From NCBI GenBank assembly GCA_029975475.1, contig JARKPB010000008.1, positions 930,001 to 994,000 of the forward strand: a stretch of 64,000 nt of DNA, read 5' to 3'. Shown piece by piece: positions 34,144 to 43,527 of this stretch. The DNA is from Anaerolineaceae bacterium (GTDB taxonomy: Bacteria; Chloroflexota; Anaerolineae; Anaerolineales; Anaerolineaceae). Position 1 is the first letter of the stretch, and each line of letters starts with the position of its first letter. A program made the position numbers and the translations under genes. The notes under the pieces are model-generated. The model was not told the origin of the DNA, ran no database searches, and saw only the letters and a list, made by a program, of their open reading frames with translations.

Positions 34144-35394
34144 TTAACACCGGCCTTCAAACAGGCTGATGGTTTCGATGTGCAGCGTTTGCGGAAACAT
34201 ATCGACCGGTTGAACCATTCTCAGCGCAAAACCATTCTCGCACAGATATTTTGCATCTCTGGCGAACGATGAAGGATCGCAGGAGATGTAGACGATCCGC
34301 TTCGGACGAATCTTGATCATCTCGTCCAGAACCCGGCGGTCCAACCCGGCCCGCGGCGGATCAGCCAGCAGCGTATCCACCCCGTTTAACGCCAGCGCGG
34401 GCAGGATTTCTTCGGTTGTGCCCTGATAAAGGGAAATCTGGTCATACTGATCCAGGTTGACAGCGAAATCCTGACAGGCGGATTCAGAAGACTCAACCGC
34501 GATCACCTGCCGGTAACCCCTGGCTAGAAAAGCGGTGAACAAACCAACCCCGCAGTACAGATCAACCAGAACGCTTCCCTCTTCCGGAACCAGCTCCAGC
34601 ACTTTCTGGACCATTCGCTCAGCCTGCGGCAGATTGACCTGGAAAAACGAAGCCGCGGATACATAAAAATTTTGATCGAGGATTTTGATTTCAATCCCGC
34701 CCTCTCCAGCCAATATACTGGTACCGTTCGGGCTGAGATGAACGACTGACACCGGTGCCTCCAGAAAGAGTTCCGGTGCCGGTTGGCCTTTTTCGGTTTC
34801 CAGCCCAATCAGAAGCTCATCGGCTGTGTTGCAGCGAATATGCACGCGTTCTTTGCCCGGCGGCGCGTCCAGATCCAACTGCGGCCAGAATTGCTGGATG
34901 GCCGGCATGGGTAAATGACAGGTATGAATTTCAACCATCCGGGAGGAATTCATCCGTTGAAATCCCAGCCTGCCGTTCTGACTGACATGAAATTGAACCG
35001 CGCTGCGGTAATCCCATTCACAGGGGCTGGCGAGTGTCTCCAACACCGGGGGGTCTTTAAGCTGGCTGATTCTTTCAAGTTGTTCGCGAACCAGATTACG
35101 TTTTAAATCGCATTGATCCGCGTAACTCAGATGCTGGTAATGGCACCCACCGCAATCGCCGTAGTGAGGGCAGCGGGCATCAACACGTTGAGGGGAGCGG
35201 GTGACCAGTTCCAAAAGCCTTCCGCGGGCGTAGCCTTTCCGCGATTCAACGACTTCAATCCAGCCCGACTCGCCGGGCAGCGCCAACGGGACAAACACAG
35301 CCTTGCCGTCCGGTAATCGAGCAAGCGCATCACCACCGTATACCAGGCGGTCAAAAGTAACTTTAACAGGCTGTGTCGATGAACCATTCATCAA
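34144..35394 (-). CDS. 23S rRNA (uracil-C5)-methyltransferase, RlmD/RlmCD family
   Basis: A 416-residue SAM-dependent enzyme that methylates uracil C5 in 23S rRNA. A TRAM RNA-binding domain (1-65) is followed by the iron-sulfur cysteines C75-x5-C81-x2-C84 (CPHYGDCGGC) and a fourth Cys in HTCHLP. The SAM loop is VDLYCGVGLFTAFLA. DPPRAGLD and the nucleophile in YISCDPSSFARD are intact. All four iron-sulfur ligands are present. Whether it modifies U1939, U747 or both cannot be decided. The stop of rlmD and the next genes lie on one strand; the ABC-exporter stop is 2 nt upstream of its start. Confidence 0.9.
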   Translation of the reverse strand: MMNGSSTQPVKVTFDRLVYGGDALARLPDGKAVFVPLALPGESGWIEVVESRKGYARGRLLELVTRSPQRVDARCPHYGDCGGCHYQHLSYADQCDLKRNLVREQLERISQLKDPPVLETLASPCEWDYRSAVQFHVSQNGRLGFQRMNSSRMVEIHTCHLPMPAIQQFWPQLDLDAPPGKERVHIRCNTADELLIGLETEKGQPAPELFLEAPVSVVHLSPNGTSILAGEGGIEIKILDQNFYVSAASFFQVNLPQAERMVQKVLELVPEEGSVLVDLYCGVGLFTAFLARGYRQVIAVESSESACQDFAVNLDQYDQISLYQGTTEEILPALALNGVDTLLADPPRAGLDRRVLDEMIKIRPKRIVYISCDPSSFARDAKYLCENGFALRMVQPVDMFPQTLHIETISLFEGRC

Positions 35395-35396
35395 AA

Positions 35397-37226
35397 CTAT
35401 TCGTTCGCTCCGATCACCTCTGATTTTACCAGCATGGCTTCCAGGCTGGTTTCCATTTGGCTGCGGAATTGCTGGGTGTACAGCTGGTAATACTTACCAC
35501 GTTTTGCCAGCAATTCTTTGTGGCTGCCGGCTTCCTGCAGCCGTCCATCCTCAATCACCAGAATCCGATCGGCTTTCTTGATGGTTGACAGACGGTGCGC
35601 GATCACAAAACTGGTGCAGCGGTCCATCAGGGCTTGCATTCCTTTCTGGATCATCGCTTCGGTGAGGGTATCCACGCTGCTGGTCGCTTCATCCATAATG
35701 AAAATTTCTGGCTGCGCCAGCACGGCGCGCGCCAGGCTGATCAACTGTTTCTGGCCAACTGAAAGCAGGTTTCCACCTTCACCAACTTCTTCATCATATC
35801 CTTTTTCGTATTTTTGGATGAATTCATGCGCCCCAACCAGCCTGGCAGCTTCTTCAATTTCCTGATCGCTGGCATCCAGGCGGCCGTAGCGGATATTTTC
35901 GCGAATCGTACCCGAAAACAGATGCGGCGTTTGCAAAACGATGCCAACCCTTGATTGAATTGCCCGCAGGGTCAGCCGGGTATAGTCCCTGCCGTTTATT
36001 CGTATCTGACCTTCTTTTGGCTCGTAAAAGCGGCACAGCAGGTTAACGATGGTGGTTTTCCCGCCCCCGGTAGGTCCAACCAGCGCGATGGTCTCTCCCT
36101 TATTAACTTTAAAGGATAAATCTGAGATCACCGGCTTTTCATCCTCATAGGCAAACGAAACCTGGTCAAACTCAATGTCGCCAAAGATCGTGCCTGGATC
36201 TTCCGCGTCAGGGCGGTCAACCACGCCAGGCACGGCGTCTATCAAAGAAAACATGCGCTCGGCGGATGCGATCGCCTGCTGAATTTCAGCAAAAACCCTG
36301 GCCAGGTCTTGAATTGGCCACATCATGAAGGTAATGTAAGAAACAAAAGCCTGAATACCGCCGATAGTCATCCCGGCGTATAGAGCCTGTAAACCGCCGT
36401 ACCAGACCACCGCCCCGAGGGCAAACGAAGAAATGATCTGAACCACCGGAAGGAAAAGCGCCGATAACCAGGCTGCGCGGTAGCTTGCCCGGTACATGTC
36501 GCTGGTCAGAGCTCCAAATTCGCGCATATTTTCCGGTTCGCGGCCGAGCGCTTTGACCACGCGCACACCGGTGATATTTTCGTTATAAGCCCCTGTGATC
36601 TTAGAGTTAAACTTGCGGACATTGCGGTATTCACCCAAAATCCGGCGGCGGAATTGGATCGCCACAAATAACAAGACCGGCAGGATGGCCAGCACGATCA
36701 AGGCCAGGCGCCAGTTAATGACCAGCATGAAAAACATGGCGGTCAGGATATTCATCAACGCCCAGGTGGAGTCCAGCATGCCCCAGGTGACCAGATCGGC
36801 GACCCGATCTGAGTCAGATGTCACCCGCGACATGATCCAACCCACCGGCGTGCGGCTGTAATAAGCCAGCGAGAGCTGCTGAAGATGATTAAACATCTTC
36901 CGGCGAAGGTCGTAGCGAATCCGTTCACCCAGCACACCGGCCAGGTAAATAAACCCAAAAACAGCAATCGATTGAACCACCGAAAGCGCCAGATACAGGA
37001 TCAAGATATTGACCAGCGCTGCTCGATTTCCAGGGATGATGCCGTCATCCAGAATGCTTTTACCGAGATAGGTAAACACCGAATCCAAGCCGGAGACAAT
37101 CAGGATGCAGATGAGAAAACCAATCACCCAACGCAAATGCGGACGGGTCAGGCTTAGAATCCGGCGAAATACTTTTCCGTCAAACTTTGATTCAAACTCT
37201 TCTTCTTCAAAGAAATCAGCTGACAC
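35397..37226 (-). CDS. Heterodimeric ABC exporter subunit with catalytic Walker B
   Basis: A 609-residue half-transporter with six membrane helices (about 25-310) and a C-terminal ATPase. Walker A is GPTGGGKT, Walker B FIMDEATSSVD with the catalytic Glu present, but the signature is LLSVGQKQ instead of LSGGQ. The partner has the opposite set of changes, so the two should form one consensus and one degenerate ATP site, as in TM287/288-type exporters. Start GTG 37226 is preferred: AAGGAG lies 7 nt upstream, whereas the ATG at 37256 would lie within the partner gene with no ribosome-binding site. The substrate is unknown, probably a lipid or drug. Confidence 0.88.
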   Translation of the reverse strand: MSADFFEEEEFESKFDGKVFRRILSLTRPHLRWVIGFLICILIVSGLDSVFTYLGKSILDDGIIPGNRAALVNILILYLALSVVQSIAVFGFIYLAGVLGERIRYDLRRKMFNHLQQLSLAYYSRTPVGWIMSRVTSDSDRVADLVTWGMLDSTWALMNILTAMFFMLVINWRLALIVLAILPVLLFVAIQFRRRILGEYRNVRKFNSKITGAYNENITGVRVVKALGREPENMREFGALTSDMYRASYRAAWLSALFLPVVQIISSFALGAVVWYGGLQALYAGMTIGGIQAFVSYITFMMWPIQDLARVFAEIQQAIASAERMFSLIDAVPGVVDRPDAEDPGTIFGDIEFDQVSFAYEDEKPVISDLSFKVNKGETIALVGPTGGGKTTIVNLLCRFYEPKEGQIRINGRDYTRLTLRAIQSRVGIVLQTPHLFSGTIRENIRYGRLDASDQEIEEAARLVGAHEFIQKYEKGYDEEVGEGGNLLSVGQKQLISLARAVLAQPEIFIMDEATSSVDTLTEAMIQKGMQALMDRCTSFVIAHRLSTIKKADRILVIEDGRLQEAGSHKELLAKRGKYYQLYTQQFRSQMETSLEAMLVKSEVIGANE

Positions 37227-39027
37227 TGGCAATCTCCTTCTCAAGTTCGACTTCAATGCGTGTCTGCATGTTAAAGATCTCTTGATACACGCCCGGTATC
37301 TGGATCAACTCGTCGTGCCGGCCAGACTGGATGATTTTGCCTTCATCCATTACCAGGATCAAATCGGCGTCCATGATGCTTTGCACCCGGTGAGCAATAA
37401 TGAAGGTGGTGCGGTCCTTCATTAGGTTGCGGAGAGCATCCCGGATCTCCGCTTCGGTCTCCGTATCAACTGCCGAGGTTGAATCATCCAGAATCAGAAT
37501 GCGGGGATTTTTCAACAGGGTGCGCGCGATAGCAACGCGCTGCTTTTGCCCGCCGCTGAGGGTGACGCCTTTCTCACCGACCAGCGTGTGGTAACCTTTT
37601 TCAAATTTGATAATTGAATCATGAATCGCGGCCGCCTTCGCCGCTCGCTCGATTTCATCCTGGGTAACATTCCTGCCCACGCCGTAGGTGATATTCTCCG
37701 CAATTGAGCGAGAAAACAGGAAAGGCTCCTGTTCGACAATCCCAATCTCGCGGCGTAAAATCCGGCGCGGATAGCGGTTGATTTCCACGCCGTCCAGCAA
37801 AATTCTTCCCGCGGTATAGTCATAAAATCTCGGAAGAAGATTGACCAGGGTTGTTTTGCCGGAACCGGTTGATCCGAGTAAAGCCACCACCTGCCCGGGC
37901 AGGCATTCAAAGGAGATGTTTTCCAGGGCAATGTTGCCTTCCTGATAGGTGAATCCCACTTCTTCAAACTTTAAATGACCTTTGATACCGTTCTCAGGAA
38001 GATAATCCCCTTCATCCAGAGGTTCGCGATCCTGTTTGATGATTTCCAGGACGCGGGTATACGACACCATGCCGGTCGACATCTGCACAATCAAGCGGCC
38101 CAGGTTGCGCAGCGGAAAGATGATCCAGACGATTAAACCAGCGTAAGCCAGATAGCTGCCGAAGGAAATTTCATTGTTGATCGCCATCAATGCCCCGATC
38201 AGGTAGCCGCTCAAGATTTGCAGGTTGCAAAGCGTATCCGAAAGCGGCCAGAAAAACGCATGCATCTTAAGCAGGCGCTTTCCACGCAGAAATTTTTCCC
38301 AGTTATCTTTTTCAAACTTGTCCATTTCGTAGGTTTGTCGGGCAAATGCCTTAACAACCCGCACGCCGGTCAGGTTTTCCTGTAAAGTGGTGGAGAGAGT
38401 CGCCTCCTGTTCTTGATAATTCTCATAAGCGGCTGAAATTTTCTTGAAAAACCACAGGGAGGTGATCAGCACAAAGGGGATGACAATAATAGAAAGCAAG
38501 GCAAGTTTTACATTGATATAAAGCAGGGCGGCAAAATTTACCAGAAACAGGAATAGAATGCGGCCGGCCCCGACCGATTGTTCCGAGAAGAAACGCCTCA
38601 GAGCATCCACATCTGAAGTGCTGCGCTGGATCAACTCGCCGGTTTGCGTTTTGGAATGGTAGGTAAAAGAAAGATGCTGAATGTGGTCGAACAAATAATT
38701 ACGCAGCCGGCGGGTCACGCTTTCAGCCGTGAACGCAGCCAAACGCCCGGATAAAAAGGCAAAACCGCCCTCCACAACCGCCAGAAGGACGAATCCTGCT
38801 GCGATAATGGGCAGGGCGATGCGGTGGGTGGATTCAGAAAAATAATTATCCACAAAATAACGCAGCAGCAGGTAGGTAGAGGTCTTGGCGAGCGCGCTGA
38901 CGCCCAGACTCAAATTGGCGAGGATGAAGGTCCCGCGGTAACCGGTCAGCATTCGCCAGAGGCCTACCAGACGGTTGTTCGAGATGATATTGCGCAGATC
39001 ATAAGATTTTTCAATGCTCGCAGCCAA
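37216..39027 (-). CDS. Heterodimeric ABC exporter subunit with degenerate Walker B
   Basis: A 603-residue half-transporter of six membrane helices plus ATPase. Walker A is GSTGSGKT and the signature LSGGQKQRVAIA is canonical. Walker B is LILDDSTSAVD, where Asp replaces the catalytic Glu. The same change marks the non-hydrolysing half of heterodimeric exporters. It starts at TTG 39027 with AGGAGA 6 nt upstream. The next gene overlaps its 3' end by 11 bp, which suggests that equal amounts of the two subunits are made. Confidence 0.9.
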   Translation of the reverse strand: MAASIEKSYDLRNIISNNRLVGLWRMLTGYRGTFILANLSLGVSALAKTSTYLLLRYFVDNYFSESTHRIALPIIAAGFVLLAVVEGGFAFLSGRLAAFTAESVTRRLRNYLFDHIQHLSFTYHSKTQTGELIQRSTSDVDALRRFFSEQSVGAGRILFLFLVNFAALLYINVKLALLSIIVIPFVLITSLWFFKKISAAYENYQEQEATLSTTLQENLTGVRVVKAFARQTYEMDKFEKDNWEKFLRGKRLLKMHAFFWPLSDTLCNLQILSGYLIGALMAINNEISFGSYLAYAGLIVWIIFPLRNLGRLIVQMSTGMVSYTRVLEIIKQDREPLDEGDYLPENGIKGHLKFEEVGFTYQEGNIALENISFECLPGQVVALLGSTGSGKTTLVNLLPRFYDYTAGRILLDGVEINRYPRRILRREIGIVEQEPFLFSRSIAENITYGVGRNVTQDEIERAAKAAAIHDSIIKFEKGYHTLVGEKGVTLSGGQKQRVAIARTLLKNPRILILDDSTSAVDTETEAEIRDALRNLMKDRTTFIIAHRVQSIMDADLILVMDEGKIIQSGRHDELIQIPGVYQEIFNMQTRIEVELEKEIASVS

Positions 39028-39170
39028 GGTGTCTCCTGTAATGCCTTTTTTAATACCTGAATACCTGATGATACATTATAACGAACCCTATTGTCTCCGA
39101 TTTATTCCGAAATGTGCCTGACCATCTGGTCAGGATTGAGCATATCCAGTAGGCTATGGATTGTTTACGG

Positions 39171-39176
39171 TATAAT
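39171..39176 (+). promoter_or_regulatory. -10 box of the spermidine-synthase-like gene
   Basis: TATAAT ends 7 nt before ATG 39184, with no ribosome-binding site between. It is another leaderless layout; no good -35 is seen. Confidence 0.5.
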
Positions 39177-39183
39177 CCCTGAC

Positions 39184-40737
39184 ATGAAAAGATGGGTGTA
39201 CGGGACGGTTTTTATCGCGGGTTTGTGCACGCTGGGCGCGGAAATGTCCGCTTCGCGCTTGCTGGGGAATTATTTTGGAACCTCCAACCTGGTCTGGGCA
39301 AGCATTATTGGCCTGATCATGATTTACCTGGCTGCTGGATATTTCCTTGGCGGCCGGTGGGCAGACCGTTCGCCCAGATACGTCACGCTCTACCGCATTC
39401 TTGCCTGGGCCGGGCTGGCGGTAGGCCTGGTGCCGCTGCTTTCCCGCCCGGTTTTACGCCTGGCAGCGGACGCGTTTGATCAACTTTCATTTGGGGTTTT
39501 GGCAGGGTCATTTCTCGGAGTCCTGATCCTGTTTATCATTCCGATCAGTCTTCTCGGGACCGCTTCGCCGTTTGCCATTCGGCTGCTGGTCGACGACCCG
39601 CATACCTCTGGCTCGGTCAGCGGGCGCGTCTACGCGATCTCGACGATCGGCTCTTTTTTTGGCACCTTCCTGCCGGTGCTGATTTTAACCCCTCTGGTCG
39701 GCACATACCGCACGTTTCTCATTTTCGCCGGCCTGCTGGTCTTAACCGCCCTGGCTGGCCTGGCAAAAACCGCCGGATGGAAACCCGCTCTGGCATATTC
39801 CTGGATGCTGCTGGTACTGATTATTCTTGCGATATTTGGAACCCCCGGCAGGGATAAAAACACATCCGGCCTGATTTTTGAAAAAGAATCCGCCTATAAC
39901 TATATCCAAGTACTACAATTCGGGGATACCCGAATTTTACGACTGAATGAAGGTCAGGGTATCCACTCCCAGTATCACCCGACAGAATTATCCTACAACG
40001 GCCCCTGGGAGCAGGTCCTGGTCGCGCCGTTTTTCAATCCCCCTCCGGTTGACCCGGGCCAGTTCAAACGCATGGCGATCATCGGCCTTGCCGCCGGCAC
40101 AACCGCCCGCCAGGCAGCCGCGGTTTTTCCCGGAATTCAGATTGACGGGTTTGAAATTGACCCCGAAATCGTCAAAGTCGGCAGGCGGTTTTTTGACATG
40201 AATGACCCCAATTTGACCGTGTATGTCGAGGACGGCCGCTGGGGGCTTGAACACGACCCCAACCGCTTTCAGGTGATCAGCGTGGACGCCTATCGGCCCC
40301 CGTACATCCCCGCGCACATGGTCACCCGGGAATTTTTTCAGATCGTTTACGACCATCTCACTCCCGACGGCGTGATGGTCATCAACGTCGGGCGCGCCCC
40401 TTCTGACCGCCGCCTGGTCGATGCCATGTACCGCACCATTTTAACCGTCTTCCCGACGGCTTTTATCATGGACTTGCCCGACACATTTAATACCCTCATT
40501 TACGCCACCCGCAAGCCGGTAGACCGTTCGTATCTGCAGGCAAATTACGAAGCCCTGCTGCCGCGCAGCGACGTTCATCCGCTGCTGCCGACCTTGATTA
40601 AAAAAACAAGCGACAATTTACAGCCCGCTCCTGCTGACGGAATGATTTTTACCGATGACCGGGCGGCGATCGAATGGTTGACCAATGCCATGATTCTCAA
40701 TTTCTTGACCAGCGGTGAAACGGAGAACCTGCAATGA
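39184..40737 (+). CDS. Membrane-fused spermidine-synthase-like protein
   Basis: A 517-residue protein. The N-terminal 220 residues hold about six or seven membrane helices. The C-terminal half is a Rossmann-type domain like polyamine aminopropyltransferases: MAIIGLAAGTTARQAAAVFP (SAM loop), DGFEIDPEIVKVGRRFF, and VISVDAYRPPYIP where true spermidine synthases have a D(S/T) gatekeeper. The usual GGGD/G loop is altered to GLAAGT, so the substrate is uncertain. ATG 39184 is chosen because the longer frame (39091) spans the promoter. The next gene overlaps by 4 nt. Confidence 0.75.
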   Translation: MKRWVYGTVFIAGLCTLGAEMSASRLLGNYFGTSNLVWASIIGLIMIYLAAGYFLGGRWADRSPRYVTLYRILAWAGLAVGLVPLLSRPVLRLAADAFDQLSFGVLAGSFLGVLILFIIPISLLGTASPFAIRLLVDDPHTSGSVSGRVYAISTIGSFFGTFLPVLILTPLVGTYRTFLIFAGLLVLTALAGLAKTAGWKPALAYSWMLLVLIILAIFGTPGRDKNTSGLIFEKESAYNYIQVLQFGDTRILRLNEGQGIHSQYHPTELSYNGPWEQVLVAPFFNPPPVDPGQFKRMAIIGLAAGTTARQAAAVFPGIQIDGFEIDPEIVKVGRRFFDMNDPNLTVYVEDGRWGLEHDPNRFQVISVDAYRPPYIPAHMVTREFFQIVYDHLTPDGVMVINVGRAPSDRRLVDAMYRTILTVFPTAFIMDLPDTFNTLIYATRKPVDRSYLQANYEALLPRSDVHPLLPTLIKKTSDNLQPAPADGMIFTDDRAAIEWLTNAMILNFLTSGETENLQ

Positions 40738-41411
40738 AAGTCTGGCTAAAATTTTTTCACGTGTTTATCACCATCGCGGTGCCTTTGGTTTTGCTGATGA
40801 GCGCGATCCGCTTGATGCTCACACCGGCATTCATTAATTTTGAATACCGCCTGCCGGGTTTCCCCGCGGATGTCTACGGTTTTTCAACTGCCGACCGCCT
40901 GAAATGGGCTGATCTTTCCGTTCAGTACCTGCTTAATCAAGAACCGATAAGCTTTCTGGGAGACCTGCGCCTGGATGAGGTCACACCCCTTTTTAATGAA
41001 AGAGAATTATCTCACATGCTCGATGTCAAGATCCTGGTTCAGCGCATGTTAACCGCCCTCGCTGTTCTGGCCGGGACCCTTTTCGTTCTCTGCCTGGTAT
41101 TTTACTGGAAAAAGCAAGCGCCAGCATTCTGGCGGGCGGTGGTTTCAGGAGGCTGGTTAACCCTCGGTCTGCTGGGATTTATTCTTATCCTGACCTTCAC
41201 GGCATTTGACTGGCTATTCACGAAATTTCACAACATCTTTTTTGTGGGCGATACCTGGTTGTTCCTGTACACCGACAGCCTGATCCGCCTTTTCCCGATG
41301 AAGTTCTGGCAAGACGCTTTCACCTTTGTCGGAATCCTCACCGGAGCTGGCGCGTTGCTTGTGATCCTGATCGGCAGCTGGCTGGCAAAAACCCCCAGGA
41401 CCACCGGATAA
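40734..41411 (+). CDS. DUF1461 / TIGR01906-family integral membrane protein
   Basis: A 225-residue protein with four membrane helices (about 5-27, 104-124, 136-158, 198-218) and a large external loop between the first two. The segment FDWLFTKFHNIFFVGDTWLFLYTDSLIRLFPMKFW (about 160-195) is characteristic of the DUF1461 family. The function is unknown. It starts inside the end of the spermidine-synthase-like gene (ATGA), so the two are translationally coupled. Confidence 0.85.
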   Translation: MKVWLKFFHVFITIAVPLVLLMSAIRLMLTPAFINFEYRLPGFPADVYGFSTADRLKWADLSVQYLLNQEPISFLGDLRLDEVTPLFNERELSHMLDVKILVQRMLTALAVLAGTLFVLCLVFYWKKQAPAFWRAVVSGGWLTLGLLGFILILTFTAFDWLFTKFHNIFFVGDTWLFLYTDSLIRLFPMKFWQDAFTFVGILTGAGALLVILIGSWLAKTPRTTG

Positions 41412-41414
41412 TTT

Positions 41415-41446
41415 AAAGAGGCGGGTTTCTCCCGCCTCTTTTTTTT
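41415..41446 (+). terminator. Intrinsic terminator
   Basis: A stem AAAGAGGCGGG / CCCGCCTCTTT, loop TTTCT, followed by a run of Ts. It also faces the 3' end of gpmA. Confidence 0.87.
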
Positions 41447-41460
41447 CTGCGACAGCGCGG

Positions 41461-42207
41461 TTATTTGGCTTTTCCCTGATTTGCCACCGACTGGATGGCC
41501 GCCTGCACCGCTTCTTGATCGCCAAGGTAATAATGGCGGATGGGTTTCAATTCCTGATCCAGTTCGTAAATCAGCGGCACGCCTGTTGGAATGTTCAGGC
41601 TGACAATCTCTTCATCGGGAATATTGTCCAGATATTTCACCAGCGAACGCAGACTGTTGCCGTGCGCGACGATAATCACCCGCTTACCGGAGAGAATGGC
41701 CGGCGCGACTGTCTCGTGCCAGAACGGCAGGAAGCGCTCAACGGTATCCTTCAAACACTCGGTCAGCGGAATTTCTTCCTTTTTTAGCCCGGCATAGCGC
41801 GGATCGCGGCCCGGGTAGCGTTCATCCGCGGGATCCAGCTCTGGCGGCCGGACATCATAGGAACGCCGCCAGAGGTGAACCTGTTCTTCGCCAAATTTAA
41901 GCGCCATTTCCGCTTTGTTTAACCCCTGCAGCGCTCCGTAATGGCGTTCGTTTAACCGCCAGGTATTGATCACCGGGATCCACATCTGGTCAAGCTCGTC
42001 CAGGGTGATCCACAGGGTGCGGATGGCGCGCTTGAGCACAGATGTGTAGGCGATGTCAAATACATAACCGCCTTCCCGCAGCAAACGACCGGCGGTGTGC
42101 GCCTCCTCAAGACCCTTCTCGGTTAAATCCACATCGGTCCAACCCGTAAAGCGGTTCTCTTTATTCCAAAGGCTTTCACCGTGGCGGAGTAAAACAAGTG
42201 TGTACAT
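41461..42207 (-). CDS. gpmA: 2,3-bisphosphoglycerate-dependent phosphoglycerate mutase
   Basis: A 248-residue glycolytic enzyme that interconverts 3- and 2-phosphoglycerate. The phosphorylated histidine is H9 in [29 protein letters not shown] and [14 protein letters not shown] supply the remaining active-site residues. The length matches the E. coli enzyme. ATG 42207 is chosen because AAGGAAAGGA lies upstream and it opens directly on the conserved strand; a longer frame to 42273 runs through a terminator hairpin. Confidence 0.94.
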   Translation of the reverse strand: MYTLVLLRHGESLWNKENRFTGWTDVDLTEKGLEEAHTAGRLLREGGYVFDIAYTSVLKRAIRTLWITLDELDQMWIPVINTWRLNERHYGALQGLNKAEMALKFGEEQVHLWRRSYDVRPPELDPADERYPGRDPRYAGLKKEEIPLTECLKDTVERFLPFWHETVAPAILSGKRVIIVAHGNSLRSLVKYLDNIPDEEIVSLNIPTGVPLIYELDQELKPIRHYYLGDQEAVQAAIQSVANQGKAK

Positions 42208-42226
42208 AACGTATCCTTTCCTTGGT

Positions 42227-42263
42227 AAATAAAACTGTAGCGCAAGGGCCGCTTGCGCTACAG
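42227..42263 (-). terminator. Intrinsic terminator of the UgpC/MsmK-type gene
   Basis: On the minus strand, a perfect 12-bp stem (42252-42263 with 42235-42246; CTGTAGCGCAAG and complement) is followed by TTTTATTT (42234-42227). It separates the ATPase gene from gpmA. Confidence 0.85.
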
Positions 42264-42281
42264 AATTCGACAACCGACCCG

Positions 42282-43394
42282 TTAACGAACGGCGACCGGG
42301 TTTTCTTTGTTCACAGATGGGTCAAAGATATGGAAATTATCCATATTAAAGACCAGTTGAACCTGATCACCCATGCTGAAGCGGGTGCGCGGATCCACGC
42401 GGGCGACAAAACTGTTTGGACCGCTCACCATGTACAGGAAAATTTCATTGCCCATCAACTCGGTCACATCAACCCGGGCTTCAACCGCTGCGGCATGGAT
42501 ACCGCCAGGTATGAACGCCGGGTTGTAGATGTCTTCCGGGCGGATCCCGAAGATCACCTCGCGCCCAGCCATTGGCATATAGGTCGCGCGGCGGTTTTCA
42601 GGAATTTCTACCGCGAACTGGCCTGAATCCGCGAACAGTTTTTCGCCGTCCCTGCGCAGGGTAACCGGGAAGAAGTTCATCGCCGGTGAACCGATGAAAC
42701 CAGCCACAAAGAGGTTGCCCGGCCGGTCGTACAGGTTCTGGGGGGTATCCAGCTGTTGTAAAATGCCTTTGTTCATGACCGCGATCCGGGTAGCCATGGT
42801 CATGGCTTCGGTCTGATCATGGGTAACATAGATGAAGGTGGTCTTCAACCGCTGGTGAAGTTTGCTGATTTCCGCGCGGGTCTGAACGCGCAGCTTGGCA
42901 TCCAGGTTTGAGAGCGGTTCATCGAAAAGGAATACTTTCGGTTCGCGCACAATGGCGCGGCCGACAGCGACACGCTGACGCTGGCCGCCAGACAGCTCGC
43001 GGGGTTTGCGCTTGAGCAAGGCTTCAATCCCAAGGATTTGAGCAGCCTCTTTCACACGGCGGTCAATCTCTGACTTTGGCACTTTGCGCAATTTCAAACC
43101 AAAGGCCATATTGTCATAAACCGTCATGTGCGGGTAGAGCGCGTAGCTCTGGAACACCATGGCGATATCGCGGTCTTTGGGGGGAACATCATTCACCACG
43201 CGGTCGCCAATGATCACTTCGCCGGAAGTGATTTCTTCCAGCCCAGCCAGGCAGCGCAGCGCCGTGGTCTTCCCGCAGCCGGACGGCCCTACCAAAACCA
43301 GAAACTCTTTATCTTCAATTTCGAGATTCAGGTCGTTGAGGGCTTGAAAATCGCCAAACTTCTTGTTGACATGTTTGTAGGTTACACCGGCCAT
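42282..43394 (-). CDS. Sugar ABC transporter ATP-binding protein, UgpC/MsmK/MalK type
   Basis: A 370-residue ATPase. It has Walker [10 protein letters not shown], signature [12 protein letters not shown], Walker [13 protein letters not shown] and the switch H of [13 protein letters not shown], then a C-terminal TOBE/MalK-type regulatory domain (about 240-370, [11 protein letters not shown]). No permease or binding-protein gene is near, so it probably serves several sugar importers encoded elsewhere, as MsmK/MsmX do. AAAGGAGG lies 6 nt before the ATG; the promoter TTGCCC-N18-TATAAT is at 43458-43429. Confidence 0.92.
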   Translation of the reverse strand: MAGVTYKHVNKKFGDFQALNDLNLEIEDKEFLVLVGPSGCGKTTALRCLAGLEEITSGEVIIGDRVVNDVPPKDRDIAMVFQSYALYPHMTVYDNMAFGLKLRKVPKSEIDRRVKEAAQILGIEALLKRKPRELSGGQRQRVAVGRAIVREPKVFLFDEPLSNLDAKLRVQTRAEISKLHQRLKTTFIYVTHDQTEAMTMATRIAVMNKGILQQLDTPQNLYDRPGNLFVAGFIGSPAMNFFPVTLRRDGEKLFADSGQFAVEIPENRRATYMPMAGREVIFGIRPEDIYNPAFIPGGIHAAAVEARVDVTELMGNEIFLYMVSGPNSFVARVDPRTRFSMGDQVQLVFNMDNFHIFDPSVNKENPVAVR

Positions 43395-43483
43395 GTCAGC
43401 CTCCTTTCGGAAAGAGTATAGTGATTAGATTATATGACAGCATCACGCGAGAGGGCAAGTGATTTTAAGCATTAATTCAGGAT

Positions 43484-43514
43484 TAAAAAAAGACCGGCCG
43501 CAGCCGGTCTTTTA
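43484..43514 (-). terminator. Intrinsic terminator of the zinc-ribbon membrane gene
   Basis: A stem GACCGGC / GCCGGTC (43492-43498 with 43503-43509), loop CGCA, and on the minus strand TTTTTTTAATC after it. Confidence 0.85.
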
Positions 43515-43527
43515 CCGTAATTACGGG

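Noticed and set aside
37227-37256. ATG 37256 as start of the second ABC exporter half
   Set aside because: It has no Shine-Dalgarno. A GTG at 37226 follows AAGGAG with correct spacing.
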